Positions 45,015 through 56,406 are shown, numbered from the stretch's first letter. The stretch is 64,000 nucleotides of DNA from Torymus aiolomorphi (GCA_036365515.1 CM070876.1:130937394-131001393); one strand, 5' to 3'. The notes: generated by a model from the letters alone, not told the origin. Program-made: numbers and translations.

Positions 45015-48000
45015 CTAATTATTTACAGTATGGTGAAGGATCAAGACCATGCTTTATCGTAGAAAGTGAAACAACACGACGTTATCACCGCTTTCGTTAT
45101 CAAGGACAAGAGATATGAGGAAGACTAGCTGACCCACCGGCAAATGCTAACATTTATATGTGGCTCGAAGCTTGCTTAAAGGATTTACGTAGACAACTCT
45201 GTAGTCGCGGGGAGGCTACCGACTTTATAGGAGTAACGATAAATATTGAAAGATTTAATCATGGACTTTTATGGCATTCATTTAGACCGATTAAAGAGTT
45301 CAATGTAAAAGACCTTTGGGAACTATTATCAAGTGCAATTCAAAGTGCAAATAATTTTAATATTAGCGATAGATTGTCAGTTAGCTGTGTAATTCTGAGA
45401 GGTGTAGCAGGACGTGGTCGGACACAGTTAACTCATGAAAATGACAAGAAGAAGTCCATCTTATCTATTAAAAATGACGATAATCTTTGTTTGCCACGAA
45501 GCTTGGCCACCGCCTATGCTTATGTCATCAGAGGGCAAATACGAACGGGAAGATTGCACGAATATTGGAACCTTATTCGTCGAAACAATGGATCCGTTCA
45601 AAAGGGAGCAGCCAAGGAGCTTTTAAACTTAGCAAATGTTCAGATTCCAACAAGTGGTTGCGGTCTCGAAGAAATTCATCGTTTTCAAATCTTTTTTGCT
45701 ACACGCGCTACAGCTCTAGCGGTATACTCTTTTAGAAATTTTGCCCGCGGATATTTGCCTCTCTACGATGGCACACATTTTGTTATGGACACACGAAGAT
45801 GTATTACCAACACTTTACGAATTATGTACTACGAACATTCCAATCACTATCAACCTATTCTGAATTTGGTTGGTGCTAGCGGAACCCGTGGTTATTGCAT
45901 ACCGTGTAATAAAAGTTACTGGCATGGCGAAGACCATCGATGCACAAATAAGAGTTCTAAATATTTGATGTCACCGCCGTGCACTGCATTCGGAAATATT
46001 AGAAAGTGTACCTTGTGCTGTAGGACCTTTTTCAGTGAAGATTGTTTTCAAAATCATTTAAAGAAAGGCTCGTATAACAAGAATAATAGTGTGTGTGATA
46101 AAATAAAATTATGCCAAAAGTGTTTTAAAATTGTTCTCGAAAAAAATCGCCGAAGTGTAAAACATGAGTGTGGTGTATCGTATTGAGACACATCCAAATT
46201 AAGATTACCGCTTGGACATCTGTGTTACATTCAACCTATTAAATTGAACGAAACAGTGAGAGATGTTTTATTCTTATTCTACGATTTTGAGACTCAACAG
46301 GCGATGTCTGTGATAGGTGACGAAGAAAGAAAAAGCCATGTTCCAAATTTGTGCATTGTGCAGCAAACGTGTACTCATTGTCTTGACATCAATGACGTTT
46401 CTATTAGATGCGACCATTGTGGATTTCGTGAATACGTGTTTAAAGATGAACCAGTGAAGCAGTTGAGTGATCTTGCTTTAGCTCCAAGACAACAATTTAA
46501 AAAAATAGTTTGCATTGCTCACAACGTACAAGGTTTTGAAGCGCAGTTTATATTCAAATACATTGTCGAACAATACAGAGGTATACGCGTGGATCCAACC
46601 GTCATAATGAATGGGTCGAAGATTATCTTGATGGAGATTGCGAATGTAAAATTTATAGACAGTCTAAATTATTTTCACATGCCATTAAGTAGTTTACCAA
46701 AAGCCTACGGATTACATGAAATCGAAAAAGTTGTTTTTCCACATTTGTTTAACACACCTGAAAATCAATCGTACGAAGGACCACTCCCTCCTTTGGACGT
46801 GTACTCACCAGGCAGTATGAGCATCAAGGAAACGTTTTTTGGAGTGGTATAATGAGCAATCAACAAACGGTTGTGTGTTCAACTTTCAAAATGAAATTAT
46901 GAGGTATTGTAAATAGGATGTGTCAATTTTAAGATTAACTTGTTTAGCCTTTCGAAAAACTTTTATGAAATTTGGTGTGGATCCATTTGCCGAATGCACC
47001 AATATAGCTTCAACTTGTATGCGCGTGTTTCGCAAAAAATTCTTAAAAAAGAATCAAATAGGTATCGTTCCACCTCGCGGTTATAGATGGTGTGACAATC
47101 AGTCTCAAGAAGTGGTGTATTGGCTGTGCTGGATGGAAAAGCGTATACTTTGTCGCTTCATCGAACATGCAAGACATTCGGGAGAGAGAAGGCTACCCAA
47201 GGGTCTGATTGTAGATGACTACAGTCAACCGCTGCCAGACGAAAATTACAGAGGCATAGAACTTCAATTTCACGGTTGTTTTTGGCACGGATGCCCTTGC
47301 TGTTTCAGGATTAATAGAGATACAGTTTTGACGAGTGGTGATTCAATGGACGTTAGATACGAAAGAATAGTAGCTATTAACGTAAGATAAGGTCAAACAA
47401 TTATAAATTAATTGAGAAATGGGAATGCGAGTTTAACGCTGAACTCTCCCAAGATGATCAGCTTCAGCGCTTTGTTCAAGAAAACGTCGATAACGTGAAT
47501 CGAAAACCTTTGGGGTGCGCGAGATGCTTTTTTCGGTGGACGAACAGGTAACACCGTTAAAATGTTCGATTGCAAAGGTGAAAATAAAGTACGTCGATGT
47601 ATGCTCGTTGTACCCGTATATCTGTAAACGAGGTAAATTTTCCGTTGGTCATACCAACATATACGTCGGCGAAGAAGATTGCCGTCAGTTCTTAGGAACA
47701 TACAAAGACATCTCTCGAGTGAACGGTTTACTAATGTGTGACGTGCTTCCACCGCAAAACCTGTACCACCCATTATTACCGGTAAGAATGCATGGTAAAC
47801 TAATATTTCCCTTATGTCGCACGTGTAGTGAACAAATGATCCAAGAAGATTGCCTGCATCAAGACCCAAATGATCAAATTTTACGGGGAACATGGGTGTC
47901 TGAGGAAGTTAAAGAGGCTGTCAAACTGGGGGATACAATTCAACGCGTTTACGAGATCTGGCAATACGAGATGACGCAATATAATAAAAAAGAAGGCAAA

Positions 48001-48413
48001 GGTGGAATATTTGCCGAATATATCAATGCGTTTTTCGCGCAAAAAACTATGGCGTCTGGTTTTCCACCTGGCTGTCTGAACAACCAAGATAAAGACGAAT
48101 ACGTAAAAGAATTGGAGGTCAATGAAGGTATTAGTTTAAATAAAGACGCGATACAGTACAACGCCGGTCTAAGATCAGTCGCAAAACTATGCCTAAACTC
48201 TTTATGGGGTAAAGGACCCCGCACACAATGTATGGGAAAAAATCATTCGGTCAAATTTTGGGGGGTTTTCCCCATGAGAACTATTGTTCAGGACCTCAAG
48301 ATCTATCTTTTCCCCAAGTTTGATCCAATTTGACCGAATGATTATTTTCCATACATTGTGTGCGGGGTCCTTTGGTCAACGTGAAAACATGACACAGACA
48401 GAAGTCATTACTA
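45015..48413 (+). pseudogene. polB: Polinton protein-primed DNA polymerase B, main exon (C terminus missing)
   Basis: This enzyme replicates the element from a protein primer. After an N-terminal region (MWLEACLKDLRRQL, ILRGVAGRGRTQ) and a Cys-rich region near 45,890-46,130, the 3'-5' exonuclease motifs appear: LFYDFETQ (46,270s), AHNVQGFEAQF (46,520s) and DSLNYFHMPLSSLPKAYG (46,660s). Family-specific FHGCFWHGCP and FFGGRT follow. Polymerase motif A is YVDVCSLYPYI (47,590s) and motif B is KLCLNSLWGK (48,185-48,213). TGA at 45,116, TGA at 46,184, a shift near 46,845, TAG at 46,916 and shifts near 47,390 and 47,525 break it. A palindromic element interrupts it at 48,211. It resumes for about 13 codons, then ends at a purine-rich junction, so motif C (YxDTDS) is missing. 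Confidence 0.8.
48211..48373. mobile_element. Palindromic MITE inside polymerase motif B
   Basis: The ends AAAGGACCCCGCACACAATG and its exact inverse enclose ATCATTCGGTCAAATT and its inverse around a ~60-bp centre. The polymerase frame stops at the left edge and resumes at TTTGGTCAACG on the right. No separate target duplication is visible. Confidence 0.8.
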
Positions 48414-48949
48414 AACCTGGAAGAAGGAGGAGAAGGAGGAGGGTGGGGGGGGGGGTGGTGGTGGAGGAGGAGGAGGAGCTCATTGACGCAAACATTATCT
48501 ATACCGTCCCGAAAAAGTACAAAACGAAAGCCAAACAGCTCGTGCGATGCTTGCGAGCTGATGGTAAAGTAGTTTGAGATGCCAACGGAGCTGTAACGAT
48601 AGATGGCACAATTGTGCCCGGAGCCAACATTGTCAACTTGGTGAACGACGCAATGAGAGATAGAAAAAGGAGGGATCCGCCTGGTCATCTTCAGTTCGCT
48701 GTCGCTCTTCGCCAAACAACTGTACCCCGAGAGTTTATAGGTAACAAACGTGTTTGGAACGACGTTAGCAGAGTCTCATCGACCAGTGAGCATTTAGAAA
48801 ACAGTGCTTTTACTACACCGCCTTCCGTTCCTATTTTGAGAGTTCAGAGTAGCGGCGACAGCGCCGCTGATGAATCAGATTCAACGCAACTCGAAAAAAG
48901 AAGAAAAAAGAAGTTAGCTGAAAAAAAAGGTCTCACCACCACACTCTGA
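48414..48949 (+). pseudogene. Polinton conserved gene fused to polymerase remnant
   Basis: Directly after the polymerase remnant, a purine-rich stretch encodes Arg, Gly and Glu runs. A conserved-looking protein follows: NIIYTVPKKYKTKAKQLV, a TGA at 48,575-48,577, then TIDGTIVPGANIVNLVNDAM, then FAVALRQTTVPREFIGN, and a charged tail to 48,947. I recognise the VPREFIGN-type ending as common in Polinton proteins of unknown function. The natural start has been lost through the deletion that removed the polymerase C terminus. Role unknown. Confidence 0.55.
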
Positions 48950-48958
48950 AATACTGTC

Positions 48959-49487
48959 ATGGCGCGGAATGAGCAAGACATTCGGGTGGCGCTAATAAAT
49001 TCTCAAGAAGAAGAACAAGAGAAAAACGGCGTTCTAGATGCACTTGTTCATTTATTACCGTTTGGAATGCATGTACCGCATTACAAATTTTGCGGACCTG
49101 GAACTAAGCTAGCAGAGCGTATGGAACGTGGCGACGTTGGAATCAATCCGTTAGATGAGGCCTGGCGACAGCATGATCTAGCTTATGTTGACTCGAATAG
49201 TGATCGTCGTCAAGCCGATCGAGTTTTAGCGCGATATGCCTTCTTTCGCATGCTCGCCGAAGAAACGCCGTCTGACGAAAGAACAGTCACGATGATGACA
49301 GCTTGCTGCATGGTTAGCAAGATAACTTTTGAAAATTTTTTTCGCGTATCAAGAATGTTATCAGGAAACGAGACAAGAAAGATAAAAAACCAAAGCGTGG
49401 ACAAATAAAAAAGGATAAGAAGAAGAAGGAACAGAAACCAAAGGATAAGAAGAAAATAGACAAAATAATAATCTCAAACAATGAATA
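48959..49487 (+). pseudogene. Polinton phospholipase A2-like protein
   Basis: Starts at ATG 48,959. FCGPGTKLAERMERGD and NPLDEAWRQHDLAYVD match the parvoviral VP1-type phospholipase A2 fold: a Gly-rich calcium loop, then the catalytic His-Asp pair. In viruses this domain helps particles leave endosomes, and a comparable role in Polinton particles is inferred. The position just before His-Asp where I expect Cys is Trp. The frame ends at 49,408, but a Lys-rich tail (KKDKKKKEQKPKDKK) continues in the next frame to 49,487, so a shift near 49,375 separates body and tail. Confidence 0.7.
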
Positions 49488-50562
49488 AAACGTTTGAAAT
49501 ACTTTATTACGAAGCACATCGGCCTTCGGCGTACACTGGTGTTGATAAACTTTTGCGAGATACGTGCAAAAATACGATCGTCAAAGTGTTATTGAATGGC
49601 TTGAGAGTCAAGACGCTTATAACTTGCATAGACCTGTTCGACATTGTTTTCCGAGACGTAATTATAATGTGCGCAATTTCGACGACGTGTGGGAAGCTGA
49701 TTTGATGAAGATGAGATCTATAAAATCTTACAACGATGACTACAGCTACGTTTTAACTGTTATCGATGTTCTCAGCAAATACGCATGGGCTGAACCTATC
49801 AAGGACAAAACTCCGAGAAATGCCGCTGATGCTTTTGTGCATATTTTGTCGAGAAGTAACGGACGGAAACCAATATGTCTTCAAACTGATAAAGGTAAAG
49901 AATTTATCGGCGATGCGCTGCAGAGGGATCTCTCAAAGCACAGTATAGCGTTTAGAGTGGTATGCAGTCCAGATGTAAAAGCTGCCATTGTGGAAATATT
50001 CATAAGAACTATAAAAGAAAGAGCATGGCGGTATTTTACTCACAAAATAACTCGAAGATATGTTAATGTTTTGCAGAATATCGTAGAGGCGTACAATCAT
50101 ACCAAACATTCGGCCACAAAAATGGTGCCGGCAGTCGTAACACTGTACAATGCAGCCAAAGCTCGTGAAAATTTACAACGCCAATACGGTAATCGTGTTT
50201 TTAAAACTCTTAAATACTGCGTCGGTGACTTGGTGCGCGTCAGTCGTGCAAAGAACGTTTTCGCTTAAGGATATGAGAGCGGCTGGACACTAGAGATTTT
50301 TAAAATTACACGAATCTCAAGGACGCGTCCGCCTGCAGTTTATTATTTAGAAGACTTGGCACGTGAGGAAATTGACGGTTTTTTCTACACCGAAGAATTG
50401 TGCAGAGTATGTAAAAATTTAACTACAGACGTTTTTGAAATTGATGAAATTTTGAAAACTAGAGGCAAAGGCTCGTCTAAAGAATATTTTGTAAAGTGGA
50501 AAGGATACAGCGATAAGTTCAATTCCTGAATTAGAGCGAATAAATTGACGAATATATAAAAA
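49481..50562 (+). pseudogene. int: Polinton integrase with C-terminal chromodomain
   Basis: This retroviral-type integrase inserts Polinton DNA. The first 27 codons (MNKTFEILYYEAHRP) are in one frame, and after a shift near 49,560 the main frame continues. Catalytic core: WEADLMKM (first Asp), LQTDKGKEFIG (second Asp), and an IVEIFIRTIKERAWRYF helix carrying the Glu, where Ile replaces an Arg usual in the family. After RVSRAKNVFA a TAA (50,266) interrupts, then GYESGWTLEIFKI and a chromodomain (FEIDEILKTRGKG, EYFVKWKGYSDKFNS) with a TGA at 50,528-50,530 in place of the conserved Trp codon. The chromodomain may guide integration to modified histones. Confidence 0.82.
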
Positions 50563-50571
50563 ATTTTTAAA

Positions 50572-51384
50572 ATGGAAGATCAGTTTTATATTGTGTTGCC
50601 GAGCAACAGCAGCATGAATTATTTTGCGGAAAATACCACGACACGTTTCATCACGCAGCTCCCTCAGCAGGTATGTCTTCAAGGTTCGTGGTCAGTTGCG
50701 CTTACGGAGGTTCAAATTTCTCTGACGTTTCAACACGTATCTTCCGAGCAACCGGATAGGACAGTTTCGCTTAATCTCATTCCACACACGACTCTAGAGA
50801 CAACGGCAAAAAATGTTAGTACTACAGTGTCACTGATTCGTTCAGGAATTTACAGAGATGTAAAGATTATAATAAGCGAGCTAAATAATTTAAACTGTAT
50901 AGAGGGCCATTTGGAATTCGGTGTCGATCCCGGTGGTTACGTGACAGTCTACAGTGTTTGTACAAAGATAACTTGCTCTGAATTCAGTCACCAACTTTGT
51001 TTATCCAAGAAGTTGCGAAAAATTTTGGGATTTGAAAGCACGAATAGTATTTTTATAAGAGATTAAGAATCAGTAGTAAGTGATAGACCTGCTCATCTCT
51101 CCAATGGGCTTCCGTCCATGCTTATGATTTATAGCGACATTTGCGAACCTTACGTAATAGGTGATGTTCAATCGCGATTGTTGCGAGCAGTATCGTTAAA
51201 CATCGACGACGATTACACGTATGGTAGTACGAGAATCAAGAGTTTCTCCCCACCCATGTACATATCTTTATTATTGAACTTATTTCAGACAATCAAAATC
51301 GATATAAGGGACCAAAGTGGCCGTGCGATCCCATTCGATTACAGTACTCTGACGGTGACACTTCATTTCAAGAAACTTGACTAG
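50572..51384 (+). pseudogene. Polinton penton-like (minor capsid) protein
   Basis: Starts at ATG 50,572, 10 bp after the integrase tail, with MEDQFYIVLPSNSSMNYF. The FYI-LPSNSSM start and TRFITQLPQQ block are typical of the Polinton minor capsid protein, thought to be a single-jelly-roll penton. One TAA at 51,064-51,066 splits it. The same frame continues with SDICEPYVIGDVQSRLLR and ends VTLHFKKLD at 51,384, giving about 270 residues in total, which is normal. It would assemble at particle vertices with the major capsid protein encoded downstream. Confidence 0.65.
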
Positions 51385-51403
51385 AACTCATCTTTAATAC
51401 AGT

Positions 51404-51656
51404 GATGGAGCGTTACCAAGAATACTTCAACATGCAAGTTGGCGGTGGATACAGCGGAGGGGAGGTCTTAGATGGGGGTCAACGGAAGTAAACGCAAGTC
51501 TAATAGTTCGAAAAGAGGCAAGGCTAAGAGAAAACAAACGAAACAAAAGAAGAAGAGAACCACGGAGATATTTTTGGATAGAAAAGATAGCATTTTTACA
51601 CACCCATTCGTGCGAGTGTCTCAAGTCGGAGTTGTTTCTGTTTGAAATTCCTCCTA
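51404..51656 (+). pseudogene. Internally deleted small basic Polinton protein
   Basis: Begins MERYQEYFNMQVGGGYSGG, the usual start of a Polinton virion-associated protein rich in Gly and basic residues. The frame stops at 51,491 and a basic C terminus appears in another frame (SNSSKRGKAKRKQTKQKKK). The middle part, normally a hydrophobic segment of about 100 residues, is missing, so a deletion of roughly 300 bp is likely near 51,470. It overlaps the start of the capsid gene. Confidence 0.55.
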
Positions 51657-52859
51657 CTCAAACAACGATAGAAAATTCACACTGGATACAATATAAACCA
51701 ATATCGTCTTTAACTGATGACTCACCTATAGAAATTGTGTTTCCGGGCAATGGTGAAGAATATATTGATATTGCTGCTACGATGCTTAGTCTGCGAGTAA
51801 GTCTACAAACTACGGTTGATGTACCACAAGCCGCTACATACCAGGTACCCAATGTCGGGCCTGTCAATAATTTTATGCATTCTTCATTTAATCAAGTGGA
51901 CAAACGCGTATGCTTACAGAGCGTACCTTGAAACTTTATTAAATTATGGACCTGCTGCAAAAAATTCGCATTTGACGAGTGTGCTGTGGTACAACGATAC
52001 TGCTGGAAAAATGGACGACGATCAAGATGCAAATGCAGGCCTTGTGGAACGTCGCAAATTACTGTCGGCAACAAAATGAGTTGACATGATTAATCATCTT
52101 CACTGCGACGTGTACAATCAAGAAAAATTATTAATAAACGGTGTCGAGGTAAGAGTGCGATTAGTAAGGTCTCGCGATAGTTTTTGTCTCATGGATCCTA
52201 CGGGCTGTTACTCTGTACATATCGACGAAGCTAATCTTTTAGTTAGGCGAGTCAAAATTAGTCCGGGTATATTACTAGCACACGCCCAATCACCTTCAAA
52301 GACAACTGCGAAAGATTCTCTCACGAGGATTGAGGTTAAAGCTGTAACAATGCATAGAGGTATTCACGGTGAAACTTTGGATAATATAATATTAGGTCAA
52401 CTGCCAAAACGAATTATAACCGGGTTTGTTGACAATAAGGCTTTCAATGGCGATCGAGCTCTAAATCCGTTTAACCTTGAACATTTTAATATAAATTTTC
52501 TATGCTTATACGTTGACGGTGTACAAATACCTTCTAAACCACTACAACCTAATTTCGGAGCTAGCAAATTATACATTGATGCTTATCATACGTTATTTTC
52601 TGGAACAGGCGTACGTTTTCTTAACGAGGGTAACTAAATCTCGCGTGAATCATATCCTAATGGCTATTGTCTTTTCGCGTTTGATTTAGCTCCCGACCTA
52701 TCGGCTAACGAATGCACTCATTGGAATTTGATTAAGCACGGTAGCGTCAGATGAGATGTATTAATTGATGATTAGATTAATTGTATTGACTATGCTGATT
52801 ACGATAATATTTTGGAAGTAGATGCATCGCGTCAAGCTATTGTAGACTTTAGTGGTTAG
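51587..52859 (+). pseudogene. Polinton major capsid protein (double jelly roll)
   Basis: FEIPPTQTTIENSHWIQYKP, LTDDSPIEIVFPG, VGPVNNFMHSSFNQVD, AYAYRAYLETLLNYG and INGVEVRVRLVRSRDSF are hallmark blocks of the Polinton major capsid protein, related to C. elegans F54H12.2. The codon at the expected start is ATA (51,587), so the ATG is lost. A small deletion with frame change follows FNQVD at about 51,902. In-frame stops lie at 52,077, 52,635 and 52,752, and the end is TAG at 52,857-52,859. The protein would form the icosahedral shell of a virus-like particle. Confidence 0.8.
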
Positions 52860-52917
52860 AATAACAAAGTGCAGATGGCGTTGTTGTACTACATATACGT
52901 CGAAGATTTGTTTCTTG

Positions 52918-53440
52918 ATGGCCAGTACGTTTCGAGTCGTGATCGTCATTGCAAGCTACATAAAAACGAATGATTTAGTTATAGATATCCAGTGTCTCAA
53001 AGCTACTGACAATAACAATGCACCAAAGGAAATCGCTGTTGTTGCTCTAATGGTGATTTTCACGGTCATTGGTTAGTGGCTTCGACGGCTTCTGTAGATG
53101 ATTTGAGCGCTGAAATTAGAGGACAAAATAATTGGTTAACTCAGCATTGCCACGGTATCAATTACTTGAAAGGTGAAGTTGATTTGAAAGTGTTTCATAA
53201 AACTCTGCAAGATTTATCAAAAAGTGCTCGAAAAATTTACGTTAGAGGCAGTGAAAAGTGGTTGATGCTTTATAAAATTATAGCAAACGAAATCATCAAT
53301 TTGGAGTATGATGTAGATTGTCCTCCGTTCGATAAGTTATCATCTAATGAATATTGTATGCATCACGCTTTAAAATTTTCGGGTCATAAATAGCGATGTG
53401 CGTTAAATCACGCTTATCGTTTGAAAGACTACTTATCTTC
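52918..53440 (+). pseudogene. Polinton conserved protein, unassigned
   Basis: ATG at 52,918 opens MASTFRVVIVIASYIKTNDL, with LVIDIQCLKATDNNNAPKEI. A shift near 53,050 moves to the frame with AEIRGQNNWLTQHCHGINYL and KIYVRGSEKWLM, ending at TAG 53,391 with weak continuation to about 53,440. The DIQC-A start and repeated acidic residues vaguely recall an exonuclease (RNase H-like) strand pattern, but that is speculative. Its position between capsid and protease is usual for small Polinton genes. Confidence 0.45.
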
Positions 53441-53479
53441 ACGCCTTGGTTATCTAAATAAAAATTTAATCGATCTTCA

Positions 53480-53998
53480 TGATGGACAGCTTTCAAATAT
53501 TGAAGATCCTTACACCAATCCAGTCGCATACTGTAGGTGTATTCCCAGCCGATCAAATCCCGCGGGTGTGGACCAAGCCGACGGCGTTCATCGCTAACAC
53601 TGACGACCATACCAAGCCTGGCATGCATTGGAGTTGCGTTCTATGTCGATAGATCTTCTAACGGTCTATACTTTGATTGTTTTGGATTACCACCTATAAT
53701 ACCCGATCACATAAGCCGTTTGCGAAAAAATTGTAAAACATTTCGTTGGAACACAATACAACTTCAAAATGACGCATCCGATGTATGTGGTCAATAGTGT
53801 ATTATGCTTTTAAGCTATATGAGTAATGGTTTAGGTTTCAAGAAGTTTCTGGATAATTTTTCTGTCAACTTGGAGAAAAATGATAACGTAGTTAGACGCT
53901 ATGTGCGCTATAAAAAAGCTGACGGAAATTTCATTGGCAACGGTGGATGCTTCGTCAGATGTTTACAAAACTCTCGCTCTAAAATGTCTTTTTTATAA
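53480..53998 (+). pseudogene. Polinton adenain-type cysteine protease
   Basis: The enzyme would cleave capsid precursors during particle maturation. The N-terminal part VFPADQIPRVWTKPTAFI leads to the His motif DHTKPGMHW (about 53,605-53,630). After a frame change near 53,635 come VDRSSNGLYFDCFGLPP, LRKNCKTFRWN and the Cys motif SDVCGQ (53,779-53,796), where a TAG follows at once. MLLSYMSNGLGFKKFLDNF continues after another change. Catalytic His and Cys are both still visible, so loss of function comes from the frame breaks. Confidence 0.72.
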
Positions 53999-54208
53999 TT
54001 GTCAGCATTTCTATTATCACGCGAAAGAAGTTTTGATGTAAGACGATACAAGATGTGTCATGGAAATTTAACCGTTTCAACTACATGCGCATCATTGTTT
54101 AACCTTGCTCGTCTCATTCTTTACTTCTCAAACGTCTGCACCTTTTTAACTGTGTGCATAGTTTGAAAAGCTGTATTTAAAGGATCGCTTCAGAGTCTTT
54201 AGCACCAG
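53999..54208. other. Intergenic spacer of the Polinton
   Basis: Non-coding sequence between the protease and the last gene, with AGTATTTAAAGG-like AT-rich words near 54,170 that could be a TATA element. Confidence 0.4.
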
Positions 54209-55018
54209 TTGCTTTCTACTCGTAAAGATACGCGGATCGCCATGGCGATCCTACCAAGAGCTGCACAACACCCACATCAAGTCTTTTGTACGTTGTACGC
54301 CTTAAATAAATCGTTCACCAAGAAGGTAATTGTTGGTTTGATATATGACGAGCTCGTCGACAAATTCGACGACGAATGCTACAAACCTGTGGTTCGACTA
54401 TTATCGAATGACTTTGAAGGTGTTGCATTTTTATACAATGATTGGGAAGAATTCAAAACAAGTTTCGACGACATTGATAAATATTTTCGTGGACTTGATA
54501 ATAGTTTAAAGGACCAGAATATTTACGGAAACGGTTGGACTTTAAAATTCACCACAAGTCACTAGGAAAAAGCAATCGAAATTGAAGAAGACAGGAGGCC
54601 TGGTGTTGGTCGAATCAAGCGGTTTCGCCATACTTTGGTAATGAAAAAAGTTACTTTTGATTGTCTCCAAGAATTTATTGTAAAGTGTGTCGATACTCGT
54701 CTTAAATATTTAAATTTTATTGCGAGTAGTGTACAATATCTTACCTGCGATGTTATGGAGTTTATTAAAACTAAAAGTAGACTCATGCATGAAGCACAAG
54801 TACAATTGTATACACCTAGTATTGTAAAAGACGTTGTAAATTTAGTTGATAATGATGTAATAGACGAAATAACCTCTAGTGTAGAAAAGCAATGTAAAGA
54901 AAAAGATCAAGCGTCTCTACCTAAGTGCGATGTTGCTGATGTTTTGTATCAGATTGTATCATTACACATGTCAAGAATTGTTGATGTATTAAATACTATA
55001 TTATTTGATAATAAATAG
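54209..55018 (+). pseudogene. Last Polinton gene, unknown function
   Basis: One frame of about 269 codons is interrupted by a single TAG at 54,563-54,565. An internal ATG at 54,242 (MAILPRAAQHPHQVFCTLYA) could be the true start. The first half contains VIVGLIYDELVDKFDDECYK and an acidic, aromatic region. The second half is helical (VMKKVTFDCLQEFIVKC, VVNLVDNDVIDEITSSVE) and ends DVLNTILFDNK. I recognise it only as a type of long hypothetical gene found at Polinton ends. Only one stop makes it one of the better preserved genes here. Confidence 0.5.
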
Positions 55019-55349
55019 AAAAATTTGAGTATACTTACTATGTACTTCTTTTTGTCTTCCTCGCCTTCCTCTTACATTAGTCCCAACTTATTATATTTTT
55101 AAAACCGTTAATTTTTAATTTACATTTCTAAATTGTAACTTATATAAATTAAATTTTATTTCATGAAATGAAGCTAGCTTGCATTTGAATATTTTTTGAA
55201 TAAGTATTTTTAAATTATTTAATTGAAAGAATAAAACATTAGTTGAAATTAGATACTCATAAATATTTTAATTTGCTGACGCAATATGTAATTTGATTAC
55301 GTATGTATATCAAATAACCGACTGAAACACGTACACACACGCATACACA

Positions 55350-55444
55350 CGTCTGTATGTGACTTCTTGACCTTGCGACCCCAGCTGACGCGTGCGGTTG
55401 AGGTCAAGTTTGTTGTGACGGCCCATAGCGAGGGGCATACTACT
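55350..55444. repeat. Right terminal inverted repeat of the Polinton
   Basis: Inverse of 33,158-33,253, ending GGGGCATACTACT. Preceded by 330 bp of AT-rich DNA without genes (55,019-55,349). Confidence 0.65.
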
Positions 55445-55858
55445 GTCAGATTTGAAAGTAGACCTCAACATACAAGGGAATCTTCATAAAAGAAAAATTG
55501 GCGGCACTGTCGTCAGGCTCCTCATTCGTATACCTGTGTGATTTTTACTCATGTATATTGTGGAAATGGGCAGGTAAATGTCCCGGCACTTAAGCTTAAG
55601 GATTAAAAGACTAATAAAATAGCTCTACCAATTACATGCATTTCTTGAATATGATAATTTTATGGCACTCAAGCATTGGAATATTTATTTAATCATCTGT
55701 CTAAAACTAAAGAAAAGATAATGTATTCAAAAAGTTAAGAAATATAAACATTTTTTATATAAAAAAATGAATTTTTGTTAAATTAACAATTAATTATTTA
55801 AAATTGCGTTTTTGTTTAATATGAACATTTATTGAATAATAAATGTAAAAAGTAAAAT

Positions 55859-55929
55859 GGAGACATCGGGGATCGAACTCGATCCAACCGGGTAAGAACC
55901 AAGTGCCCGTACCACTGGGCTACCGCACT
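55859..55929 (-). tRNA. tRNA-like sequence (Lys CTT-like), probably pseudogene or SINE head
   Basis: On the minus strand, 71 nt show an A-box (TAGCCCAGTGGTACGGG), a D stem GCCC/GGGC, a seven-base loop TTCTTAC giving anticodon CTT, and a B-box GAGTTCGATCCCC. The T stem pairs with one mismatch. The acceptor stem AGTGCGG against TGTCTCC pairs poorly, and the anticodon stem relies on G-U pairs. It is best read as a decayed tRNA or the head of a tRNA-derived SINE. Confidence 0.45.
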
Positions 55930-56012
55930 GGCAGTACAATGCTACCTACGACACTAATGGTTGCAGTCAGTACCGGTAAGTCAGGAAACTATGCGCCGAC
56001 TAGCTCCAAATC

Positions 56013-56406
56013 CGTTTTTCAATATTTATTTAACGTCTAAATAAATAATATTATTTTTTTTAATATGTTCCCGAGAAACATATTGAAATACAAATAAAAA
56101 AATTTGCCAAAACATGAAAATATAGTTAAAATCATTAAAAAATAGTCAAATTTGTTGTTTTTAATCGGCGGTATGATAGTCGTTCTTTCCTGACTTTTCT
56201 ACATCAGTTTAAAAAAAAATCGTCTCAATCAGTGCATCCATTGATGAGATAATGATAACTTTGCAGCGCGAGTGCATAAATTCAGTTTTATACTTTGCCT
56301 TGACAGCCACCTCTACCATCGATTACTGTACTTTTCAATATTTATTTAAAGAGTAGATAAATAATATTATCATTCTTCAATATATTCCCGAGAAACATAT
56401 TCAATT
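56013..56406. repeat. ~75-bp direct repeat pair, 318 bp apart
   Basis: CAATATTTATTTAACGTCTA followed by ATATGTTCCCGAGAAACATAT near 56,020-56,086 recurs with changes at 56,331-56,406 (CAATATTTATTTAAAGAGTA, ATATTCCCGAGAAACATAT). No gene lies between them. Confidence 0.75.
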
